From positions 1 to 6,069 of the forward strand of contig JAHENH010000007.1 in NCBI GenBank assembly GCA_018609935.1: a stretch of DNA of 6,069 nucleotides, read 5' to 3'. This stretch comes from Halobacteriales archaeon (GTDB lineage Archaea > Halobacteriota > Halobacteria > Halorutilales > JAHENH01). Made by a program: the position numbers and the translations under genes. Every line of letters starts with the position of its first letter. Within the stretch, counting starts at the first letter, position 1. Below are positions 1 through 4,106 of the stretch, in pieces. The notes beneath the pieces were generated by a model. It had not been told where the DNA came from, searched no databases, and saw nothing but the letters and a program-made list of their open reading frames with translations.

Positions 1-613
1 CTGCTTCCTCATGTCTTCCAAGTCCTTCTAGGGCTTTGATTTTTTCTTCTGTAGCTTCTCTAAAACCGAGTGATATAGCATTTTCAGCACATCTTAGGGC
101 GTCTTCATGTCTTCCTCTTTCATTTAGGAAAAAGGATCTGTTAAACCATGCTTCAGGTATTCTTTCATCTTTTTCTAATGCTTTTTCAACTTTTTTAAGG
201 GGATCACCCACTCCTTTTTTGTATTCAGCATAAGCGAGATTCACATATGCTTTAGCTGTCTGTTCATCTGATTCATCTATAGATAGGGCTTCTCTATATG
301 CATCTCTAGCTTTTTGATGTTCTCCATTTTCGGAGTGTGCATGTCCCTTATTAATCCATGATTCTTGGTTTTCTGAATCAATATGTAGGATACGTTCAAA
401 TGTCTCAATAGCTTGATCGAATCTATTTATCGATATATATTCAATACCTATATCTAGAAGTTTTTCTAGATCAACATCATCAGGATCTATACTTTTACCT
501 TTAACATATTCATCTAGATACCGAGAATCAGCTACATTCTTTGTATCTTCATCTAGAAACTCTTCAGGTATCTTAAATCGTTCATCGTAGACTCCATCAA
601 AACCTTCCGTCAT
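1..613 (-). CDS. TPR-repeat protein, C-terminus cut by window edge
   Basis: Reading down the minus strand from the ATG at 613-611 gives 204 residues with no stop before the window edge, so the C-terminus lies outside. The first ~45 residues are acidic and resemble no domain I know. From about residue 50 the protein is built of 34-residue helical pairs with TPR spacing: about 50-81 (FDQAIETFERIL), 84-117 (GEHQKARDAYREAL), a looser unit at 120-152, 154-185 (GRHEDALRCAENAI), and the start of another at 188-204. No signal peptide or membrane segment is visible. TPR arrays bind proteins, so a scaffold or adaptor role is likely, but no partner or pathway can be named. The start is supported by a TATA box 27 bases upstream, which predicts a leaderless mRNA; no Shine-Dalgarno is present. 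It follows dapD on the same strand after 143 bases containing T-tracts, so it is probably a separate transcript. Confidence 0.85.
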   Translation of the reverse strand, partial: MTEGFDGVYDERFKIPEEFLDEDTKNVADSRYLDEYVKGKSIDPDDVDLEKLLDIGIEYISINRFDQAIETFERILHIDSENQESWINKGHAHSENGEHQKARDAYREALSIDESDEQTAKAYVNLAYAEYKKGVGDPLKKVEKALEKDERIPEAWFNRSFFLNERGRHEDALRCAENAISLGFREATEEKIKALEGLGRHEEA

Positions 614-636
614 AAAAAATATTGGATGTGATTGTC

Positions 637-643
637 TATAAAT
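637..643 (-). promoter_or_regulatory. TATA box of the TPR-protein gene
   Basis: The minus strand reads ATTTATA here, preceded by a purine-rich GAAAG that could serve as BRE. Its centre is about 27 bases from the ATG at 613, the archaeal TATA-to-transcription-start distance. Transcription would therefore begin at or next to the start codon (leaderless). Confidence 0.55.
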
Positions 644-696
644 CTTTCAGTTAGAAAAAATATAGATATAATAAATCAACTAGCTACATCCATCTG

Positions 697-722
697 AAAA
701 AAATAATTTTTTAACAAAAAAA
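697..722 (-). terminator. T-tract terminator downstream of dapD
   Basis: On the minus strand, 35-60 bases after the dapD stop codon, there are two runs of seven T (722-716 and 703-697) separated by an A/T-rich spacer. T-rich stretches of this kind are the usual archaeal transcription-end signal. A weak CCC/GGG stem at about 731-743 lies just before them but is too short to count as an intrinsic hairpin. Confidence 0.45.
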
Positions 723-756
723 CGTATATCCCCCGATAAGGGTTCTTGGCTTAGTT

Positions 757-1539
757 TTAAGTTCTGAGCTTTTCTTCTTTTTGTGTTTTTTCTATGGTTT
801 CTTGTTCTAGAGATGTTGCGACTGCAGCAGGCTTGTAGATTTTTTCACCTATATCTATTGAGGATTCCACATATCTCTGTACTACCCTCCTTTCTTTTGG
901 TATTTTTCCATATATTATTTCTTCTTCTACTAGGTCATAAATAGGTATAGATGGATTTAGTAGAGTGTTTTCTGCAACTACTGAGTCCTTCCCTATTATA
1001 AATCCGCTTGTTACTCTACACCCTGCACCTAGACTAGCTCCATCTTCTATTATTACTGGAGAGTTTTCTACGGGTTCTAGGACCCCTCCTATTAGTGTAT
1101 TAGCACCTATTTTAACTTTTTCTCCTATCTGTGCACAAGATCCTACTACAACACATGAGTCAACTAATGTTTCATCGTCAATATATGATCCTACATTGAT
1201 GAAGGTTGGTGGCATAAGAATACATGAGCTACCTATATAGCATCCTTCTCTAATAAAACTTCCTGGCACATTTCTTGTTCCTTTTTCATGTATATCATCA
1301 GTATCTCTCAGATCAAATTTATCATAATAATCTATTCCACCATATACAAAATTTCTTGAGTTTCGCTGTGAAAAACATAGCAAAATACCTTTTTTAACCC
1401 ATGAATTTGTCTTCCATTCACTATCTGTTTTTTCAGCTGCTCTTATATCTCCTTTATCTAGAGACCTAAGAAAATCCTCAAGTAAGGATTTATCTGCATT
1501 TTCTTCTTCCCATGCTTTTTCAATTTCTTCTTCTAGCAT
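757..1539 (-). CDS. dapD: 2,3,4,5-tetrahydropyridine-2,6-dicarboxylate N-succinyltransferase (DapD)
   Basis: This cytosolic enzyme transfers succinate from succinyl-CoA to tetrahydrodipicolinate, committing carbon to the succinylase branch of diaminopimelate/lysine synthesis. The 260 residues are close to the usual ~270. An N-terminal helical region (about 1-60) contains WVKKGILLCF, matching the WVKKAVLLSF stretch of bacterial DapD. From about 92 to 200 is a left-handed beta-helix of hexapeptide repeats with the family signatures VGSCAQIG (132-139), IGGVLEP (150-156) and PVIIEDG (161-167). The C-terminal part carries IYGKIP (209-214) and KPAAVA (236-241). The catalytic Asp of LVDS is present (D127). 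The position aligned with the second catalytic acid described in mycobacterial DapD appears to be R175. The start is supported by a TATA-like element 27 bases upstream and the lack of an earlier ATG. In archaea the DapD route is a minority one (many use DapL), and it occurs in haloarchaea. Confidence 0.93.
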   Translation of the reverse strand: MLEEEIEKAWEEENADKSLLEDFLRSLDKGDIRAAEKTDSEWKTNSWVKKGILLCFSQRNSRNFVYGGIDYYDKFDLRDTDDIHEKGTRNVPGSFIREGCYIGSSCILMPPTFINVGSYIDDETLVDSCVVVGSCAQIGEKVKIGANTLIGGVLEPVENSPVIIEDGASLGAGCRVTSGFIIGKDSVVAENTLLNPSIPIYDLVEEEIIYGKIPKERRVVQRYVESSIDIGEKIYKPAAVATSLEQETIEKTQKEEKLRT

Positions 1540-1559
1540 GGAAGAAAATAATAGCCACT

Positions 1560-1571
1560 AAATAAAAATAT
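1560..1571 (-). promoter_or_regulatory. TATA-like element of dapD
   Basis: The minus strand reads ATATTTTTATTT, centred about 27 bases upstream of the dapD ATG at 1539. Its spacing matches the other promoters in this window and predicts a leaderless transcript, so dapD would be transcribed separately from the thrC operon upstream. Confidence 0.45.
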
Positions 1572-1690
1572 CTAATAATTTATTTATTATTCAAATAGAG
1601 ATAAAACTCAACTTAAAGAGGAAGATGTAGAGACGTATTAAGATATTATGTCAGGGAATAAAGAGATGGTTTTTTGTTAGGGTGTTTGTT

Positions 1691-1960
1691 TTATCCTCCA
1701 CTTACTGCGGGTAGTATTGATATTTCGTCTTTTTGGTCTAGATTTGTGTTTAGTCCGTCTAGGTGTCTTATATCTTCTCCGTTTACATATAAGTTTACGA
1801 AGCGTTTCGGTTCTCCATCTTTTAGGAGTCTGTCCTGGAATTCTTCTCCGTAGTTTTCTGCTAGGATATCTATAGCTTCTTTTACAGTATTTGCTTCTAT
1901 ATCTGCTTTTTCTTCTCCCGTTACGTTTTGAAGTGCACTTGAAAATCTTATTTCTACCAT
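1691..1960 (-). CDS. SAMP/MoaD-like ubiquitin-fold small modifier or sulfur carrier
   Basis: This 89-residue beta-grasp protein ends in Gly-Gly (ILPAVSGG), as sulfur carriers (MoaD, ThiS) and archaeal ubiquitin-like SAMPs do. In this family an E1-like enzyme adenylates the terminal glycine, which then becomes a thiocarboxylate or is joined to target lysines. Landmarks are the first strand MVEIRF, the helix TVKEAIDILAENYG (25-38), the stretch RFVNLYVNGEDIRHLDGLNT (53-72) and the C-terminal strand with the di-glycine tail. The RFVN-YV-GEDIR-L-GL pattern matches what is often annotated as ubiquitin-like small modifier protein 1 rather than canonical MoaD. Its ATG lies one base after the thrC stop, and an AGGT about 9 bases upstream could be a weak ribosome site, as expected for a downstream gene. 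No E1 (MoeB/UbaA) or JAMM protease gene is in the window. It could act as a protein tag, in sulfur transfer, or both. Confidence 0.88.
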   Translation of the reverse strand: MVEIRFSSALQNVTGEEKADIEANTVKEAIDILAENYGEEFQDRLLKDGEPKRFVNLYVNGEDIRHLDGLNTNLDQKDEISILPAVSGG

Positions 1961-1961
1961 T

Positions 1962-3164
1962 TTATGCTACCTTTTTTAGTATTTTTAGATTGTTTTCTAC
2001 GGTTTTAGCTGTTTTTAATTCTCCATCTAATGTCTTTTTAGCTTTTAGGCCGTTTCCGGTTATGTTTAATACTACTGTTTCGTCTTTTTGTATTGTTCCT
2101 TCTTCAACCAGCTGTTTCAGTCCTGCTACTGATGTACCTCCTGCCGGTTCTGTAAATATTCCTTCCGTCCTAGCTAGGAGTTTTATTCCTTCTATTATTT
2201 TTTTATCTCTTGGATTTGCTGCATTTCCTCCACTTTTTTGTATTATTTCTTTTGCATAGAGTCCATCTGCTGGATCCCCTATGGCTAAGGAATGTGCTAT
2301 TGTTTTAGGGTTTTTTACTGGTTTTATGTCTGTGTTTTCTCTTACTGCTCTTACTATTGGGAAGTCTCTTGGTTGAGCTCCACTAATTTTTATGTCTCCG
2401 TCATCTATGAGTCCTGTTTTTTCTAGATTTTGGTATCCGTTCCATACTGAGACTAGGGATGCTCCAGCAGCCATTGGATGGACTACATGGTCTGGAGATT
2501 GCCATCCAAGTTGTTCTGCTGTTTCATATGCCATGGTACAAGATCCTTCTGTATAGTAGGGTCTAAGGTTTATGTTTACGAACCCCCAACCTCTTTCTTG
2601 TGCCAGTTCTGTTGCTAGTCTGTTTACTTCATCATATGTTCCGTCTATTCTAACTACTTCTGGGTCATATGCTAGTGTTTGTGTTATTTTTTCTTCTTCT
2701 ATTGAATCGGGTATTAAAATATATGCTGGTAGTCCTGCTTTTGCTGCGTGTGCTGCAACACTGGATGCTAGATTTCCTGTGGATGCACATCCTACTGCTT
2801 CTAAATCAAATTCTAGAGCTTTTGATACTGCTACTGCTGTTACTCTGTCCTTAAAGGAAAAACTAGGATTTACTGAATCATTTAATATATAGAGTTCGTC
2901 TATTCCTAATTTTTCTGCTAGGTTGTCTGCTTTATGTAGGGGGTTAAATCCTGTACCTAGGTCTACAAGTGATCTGTCTTGGTTTACAGGTAGTAATTTT
3001 TTGTATCTCCATATTGATCTGGGTCCTTTTTCTATTTCTTCTTTTTTTATTTCTTCGTAGTTGTATGATATTTCTAGAGGTCCAAAGCATTTTTCGCATG
3101 TGTTTTTTACTTTGGTTTCGTATAGTTCTCCGCATTCTTTACATCTTAGTCCTTCTACTCTCAT
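1962..3164 (-). CDS. thrC: threonine synthase (PLP-dependent, zinc-ribbon N-terminus)
   Basis: Threonine synthase converts O-phosphohomoserine to threonine using pyridoxal phosphate, in the cytosol. From the chosen start the protein has 400 residues. An N-terminal zinc ribbon has C8-x2-C11 and C23-x2-C26. The PLP lysine is K105 in NPSFSFKDR, followed by the ASTGNLASS motif (128-136), the conserved IAHSLAIGDPADG (289-301), LLARTEGIF (329-337) and the near-C-terminal ITGNGLK (368-374). These place it in the fold-type II threonine synthase group often found next to a MoaD-like gene. An upstream in-frame ATG at 3206 would add 14 residues, but the TATA box centred near 3188 sits inside or beside that extension and points to a leaderless start at 3164. 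The residues MRVEGLRC that begin there also fit the zinc-ribbon start of the family. It is the first gene of an operon with the SAMP-like gene. A sulfhydrylase-type side activity cannot be excluded from sequence. Confidence 0.9.
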   Translation of the reverse strand: MRVEGLRCKECGELYETKVKNTCEKCFGPLEISYNYEEIKKEEIEKGPRSIWRYKKLLPVNQDRSLVDLGTGFNPLHKADNLAEKLGIDELYILNDSVNPSFSFKDRVTAVAVSKALEFDLEAVGCASTGNLASSVAAHAAKAGLPAYILIPDSIEEEKITQTLAYDPEVVRIDGTYDEVNRLATELAQERGWGFVNINLRPYYTEGSCTMAYETAEQLGWQSPDHVVHPMAAGASLVSVWNGYQNLEKTGLIDDGDIKISGAQPRDFPIVRAVRENTDIKPVKNPKTIAHSLAIGDPADGLYAKEIIQKSGGNAANPRDKKIIEGIKLLARTEGIFTEPAGGTSVAGLKQLVEEGTIQKDETVVLNITGNGLKAKKTLDGELKTAKTVENNLKILKKVA

Positions 3165-3183
3165 AATTAAACCTGGTGATGTG

Positions 3184-3193
3184 TTTATATAAT
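3184..3193 (-). promoter_or_regulatory. TATA box of the thrC operon
   Basis: The minus strand reads ATTATATAAA, a close match to the archaeal TATA consensus, centred about 25 bases from the ATG at 3164. It lies between that ATG and the alternative ATG at 3206, so transcripts from this promoter would not include the longer start. The divergent promoter for the zinc-ribbon/aEF-1beta operon is within 60 bases. Confidence 0.6.
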
Positions 3194-3238
3194 ATTTATG
3201 GTTCAAATTATTACTTTTAGTAATAAAAATAAGAATAG

Positions 3239-3245
3239 GTTTATC
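3239..3245 (+). promoter_or_regulatory. Candidate TATA-like element of the zinc-ribbon/aEF-1beta operon
   Basis: GTTTATC is centred about 27 bases upstream of the ATG at 3269. No Shine-Dalgarno precedes that ATG (the bases before it are AAAAACAGAT), so a leaderless start is likely. The match is weak, and the A/T-rich run at about 3221-3235 is an alternative. Confidence 0.35.
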
Positions 3246-3268
3246 GGAAAAGCAAACAAAAAACAGAT

Positions 3269-3430
3269 ATGAAACCAGAAAGATGCGTCTCCACCGGAGA
3301 AAAAGTAGTAGGACGAGGGTTCACACAATTCTCATGCCCGAACTGTGGAGAAAAAATAGTACGATCCGAAAAATCAAGAAGACAAGGAACACTATATAAA
3401 TGCCCTGACTGCAGATTCATAGGACCATGA
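3269..3430 (+). CDS. small zinc-ribbon RNA-binding protein linked to translation (HVO_2753/COG2888-like)
   Basis: This 53-residue gene starts at ATG 3269 and ends at TGA 3428-3430; its stop overlaps the start of aEF-1beta by four bases (ATGA), so the two are translationally coupled. The protein has two intact CxxC motifs, C23-P-N-C26 and C45-P-D-C48, enough for one zinc ribbon, and ends in the family-typical RFIGP. The ST-GEKVV-RGFT-FSCPNCGE layout and the position directly upstream of aEF-1beta match the archaeal zinc-ribbon family proposed to bind RNA and act in translation. Typical members carry four CxxC-type motifs and two zinc sites. Here the first is reduced to a single Cys (C6-V-S-T) and the third, usually CPRC, reads RSEK, so one site appears lost. 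The protein is basic, with many Lys and Arg residues, which fits RNA contact. Confidence 0.82.
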   Translation: MKPERCVSTGEKVVGRGFTQFSCPNCGEKIVRSEKSRRQGTLYKCPDCRFIGP

Positions 3431-3687
3431 GCGAAGTAGTAGCACAAATAAAAGTAATGCCAAAAGACGCAGACATAAAAATAAGCGAACAAGAATTCGA
3501 AAAAGTCCTACCAGAACAAACAGAAATACTAGGAATACAAAAAGAAGAAGTAGCATTCGGACTAGAAGCCACACTACTAAAAGTAGTAGTACCAGACAAA
3601 GAAGGTGGAACAACCAAAATAGAAGAAGCATTCAAACAAATACAAGGAGTAGGAGAAGTAGAAGTAAAAGGAGTATCACGAGTATAG
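3427..3687 (+). CDS. ef1b: translation elongation factor 1-beta (aEF-1beta)
   Basis: aEF-1beta is the nucleotide exchange factor that replaces GDP by GTP on aEF-1alpha during protein synthesis. The 86 residues match the standard archaeal length of 85-90. The family pattern is plain: a first strand EVVAQIKVMPKD, then ISEQEFEKVLP, the EEVAFGLEATLLKVVVPDKEGGT segment, a helix KIEEAFKQI, and the closing strand GVGEVEVKGVSRV. The start overlaps the zinc-ribbon stop codon. Codon use is extreme: 72 of 86 codons end in A and only one ends in T, with CTA for all leucines and ATA for all isoleucines, consistent with strong expression in an A-biased genome. The stop codon (TAG 3685-3687) lies only four bases from the right-end boundary of the IS605-type remnant, whose hairpin would lie in the 3' untranslated part of this mRNA. 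Confidence 0.95.
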   Translation: MSEVVAQIKVMPKDADIKISEQEFEKVLPEQTEILGIQKEEVAFGLEATLLKVVVPDKEGGTTKIEEAFKQIQGVGEVEVKGVSRV

Positions 3688-3696
3688 ACACGTGAA

Positions 3697-3728
3697 CTAC
3701 CACGACCTAAACCTGGTTTAGGATGTAG
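3697..3728. repeat. Right-end stem-loop of the IS605-type remnant
   Basis: CCTAAAC (3706-3712) and GTTTAGG (3716-3722) form a perfect inverted repeat around a three-base loop. An outer CTAC (3697-3700) pairs with GTAG (3725-3728) across an asymmetric internal loop. Terminal subpalindromic hairpins of this size are what TnpA of the IS200/IS605 family recognises, and they also form the 3' stem of omegaRNA. Confidence 0.7.
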
Positions 3729-3837
3729 CTTCCCCTTTCGGCCACGGAACTTGCATTGCAGAAGTCCTCATGTCAGAGGGCTTAACTTCGGACAGTCCCC
3801 GCCCTACAGATATATCCGTGTCGTTGTCCAATTGAGC
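3718..3837 (-). pseudogene. tnpB: tnpB (IS605 OrfB) C-terminal fragment
   Basis: The minus strand from 3837 to the TAA at 3720-3718 encodes 39 residues with no start codon of its own. Two in-frame TAG codons (3843-3838) lie immediately upstream. The stretch DISVGRGLSEVKPSD resembles the variable tail of archaeal TnpB, where a VGRGLPEVTPVE-like segment follows the zinc finger and RuvC core. The next residues, ending GEATS, overlap the GGAAGC at the right end, as in intact elements. All catalytic RuvC motifs and the zinc finger are missing, so no nuclease can be made. The call rests on the combination of this tail pattern and the correctly placed right-end hairpin; the peptide alone would be too short. 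Confidence 0.5.
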
Positions 3838-3861
3838 CTACTATGCTTCTATTTGGACAAC
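3823..3861. repeat. Stem-loop with perfect 9-bp arms
   Basis: GTTGTCCAA (3823-3831) and TTGGACAAC (3853-3861) are exact reverse complements around a 21-base loop. The structure sits at the upstream edge of the readable tnpB fragment, and two in-frame stop codons fall inside its loop, so the sequence upstream of about 3832 is not tnpB coding sequence. It may mark an internal deletion junction or the 5' end of the candidate RNA. Confidence 0.6.
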
Positions 3862-3918
3862 AAATACAGGTTGCTATAACTTATATGTATTATGGTCTGT
3901 AAGAAGAGTCCATGCAGT

Positions 3919-3948
3919 CTCCCACCTAACAAATGGTTAGGGAAGGAG
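3919..3948. repeat. Stem-loop with core like that of the right-end hairpin
   Basis: CCTAAC (3925-3930) pairs with GTTAGG (3936-3941), and CTCC (3919-3922) pairs with GGAG (3945-3948). The core is nearly the same as the right-end hairpin core CCTAAAC/GTTTAGG. On the minus strand it is likewise preceded by GGGAAGC, at 3962-3956. It may be a second IS605-type end, either the left end of the same element or part of another copy. Confidence 0.5.
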
Positions 3949-4058
3949 TCTTATTGCTTCCCTTACAAACCAACAAATAGATAAAAAATACTATTTTAGT
4001 TTTCCTAGAGAACCTCTTTAACTCAACAAAATATTTCCAACTGTTTTCTCAATTAAAC

Positions 4059-4102
4059 CCCTCTGAAAAATATAAATATAAAATATATTTATTTTTAGAG
4101 GG
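4059..4102 (-). terminator. Long A/T-rich palindrome after the tbsP stop
   Basis: CCCTCT (4059-4064) pairs with AGAGGG (4097-4102). Continuing inward, AAAAA pairs with TTTTT and TAAATATA with TATATTTA, around an AAA loop, giving about 19 base pairs with a one-base and a two-base bulge on the left arm. It starts five bases beyond the tbsP stop (4109-4107). The T-rich downstream arm on the minus strand makes a transcript end here plausible. Stable hairpins are not the usual archaeal terminator, so this could instead be a processing site or a mobile-element end. Confidence 0.4.
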
Positions 4103-4106
4103 TGGA

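Larger units (their letters stand above)
3692..3861 (-). ncRNA. Candidate omegaRNA-like structured RNA from a tnpB right end
   Basis: On the minus strand this stretch folds into successive stem-loops. A perfect 9-bp stem GTTGTCCAA/TTGGACAAC spans 3861-3823. An 8-bp stem (one G-U pair) spans 3783-3762. A stem of TTCC with GGAA enclosing a CC-GAAA-GG tetraloop hairpin spans 3749-3730. The terminal right-end hairpin spans 3728-3697, followed by GTAGTTCAC. Such structure over the tnpB 3' end is what omegaRNA (right-end RNA) of IS200/IS605 elements looks like. A TATA-like ATATAAG at about 3887-3881 would place a transcription start near 3858, next to the first hairpin. Base composition is richer in G+C than the flanking spacers. 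Whether it is transcribed is unknown; a silent remnant is equally possible. Confidence 0.35.
3692..3985 (-). mobile_element. IS200/IS605-type element remnant, right end preserved
   Basis: The minus strand ends with a short tnpB 3' coding piece, then GGAAGC, a hairpin, and GTAGTTCAC. That order (end of tnpB, GGAAGC, stem-loop, GTAGTTCAC) is the right-end design I know from haloarchaeal and other archaeal IS605/IS1341 elements. No tnpA and no body of tnpB remains. The right boundary (3692) lies four bases after the aEF-1beta stop. The left boundary is not defined: 3985 is where the hairpin-rich, relatively G+C-rich stretch gives way to plain A/T-rich spacer. It may be a decayed copy or a short non-autonomous derivative. 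Confidence 0.5.
3862..4106. other. Intergenic stretch with stem-loops, no gene
   Basis: No reading frame here resembles a protein, and no tRNA, RNase P RNA or SRP RNA signature is visible. It holds a hairpin at 3919-3948 (CCTAAC/GTTAGG core inside a CTCC/GGAG outer stem). A competing GGGAAG/CTTCCC pair lies at 3940-3945 and 3957-3962. An imperfect stem pairs ATGGTCT near 3892 with AGTCCAT near 3913. From about 3980 the sequence is plain A/T-rich spacer up to the palindrome at 4059-4102. Confidence 0.5.

Noticed and set aside
36..233. Plus-strand reading frame opposite the TPR gene
   Set aside because: It is a shadow of the TPR coding sequence, which continues through it on the minus strand without a stop.
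965..1240. Plus-strand reading frame opposite dapD
   Set aside because: It is the antisense of the DapD beta-helix, has no recognisable protein pattern and no promoter.
1540..1690. Extra small gene between the SAMP-like gene and dapD
   Set aside because: No frame with a plausible start, length or composition; only the dapD promoter element is visible.
1891..2259. Plus-strand hydrophobic reading frame opposite the thrC 3' end
   Set aside because: Its apparent membrane-like character comes from reading the complement of Lys/Glu-rich coding sequence; no start signal or family match.
3165..3206. Longer thrC start at 3206
   Set aside because: The extension MNHKYYINTSPGLI has no family similarity and overlaps the best TATA box; the ATG at 3164 fits both promoter spacing and the family N-terminus.
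3241..3635. Minus-strand reading frames opposite the zinc-ribbon and aEF-1beta genes
   Set aside because: They are Leu/Phe/Val-rich shadows produced by the A-rich codons of the plus-strand genes; the plus-strand proteins are clearly conserved.
3692..3985. RNase P RNA, SRP RNA or tRNA gene
   Set aside because: A CAGAGGGCTTA string on the plus strand recalls the RNase P 3' core, but the matching 5' core (GAGGAAAGTCC type) is absent and the spacing is far too short. No SRP domain IV loop or tRNA T-loop motif is present.
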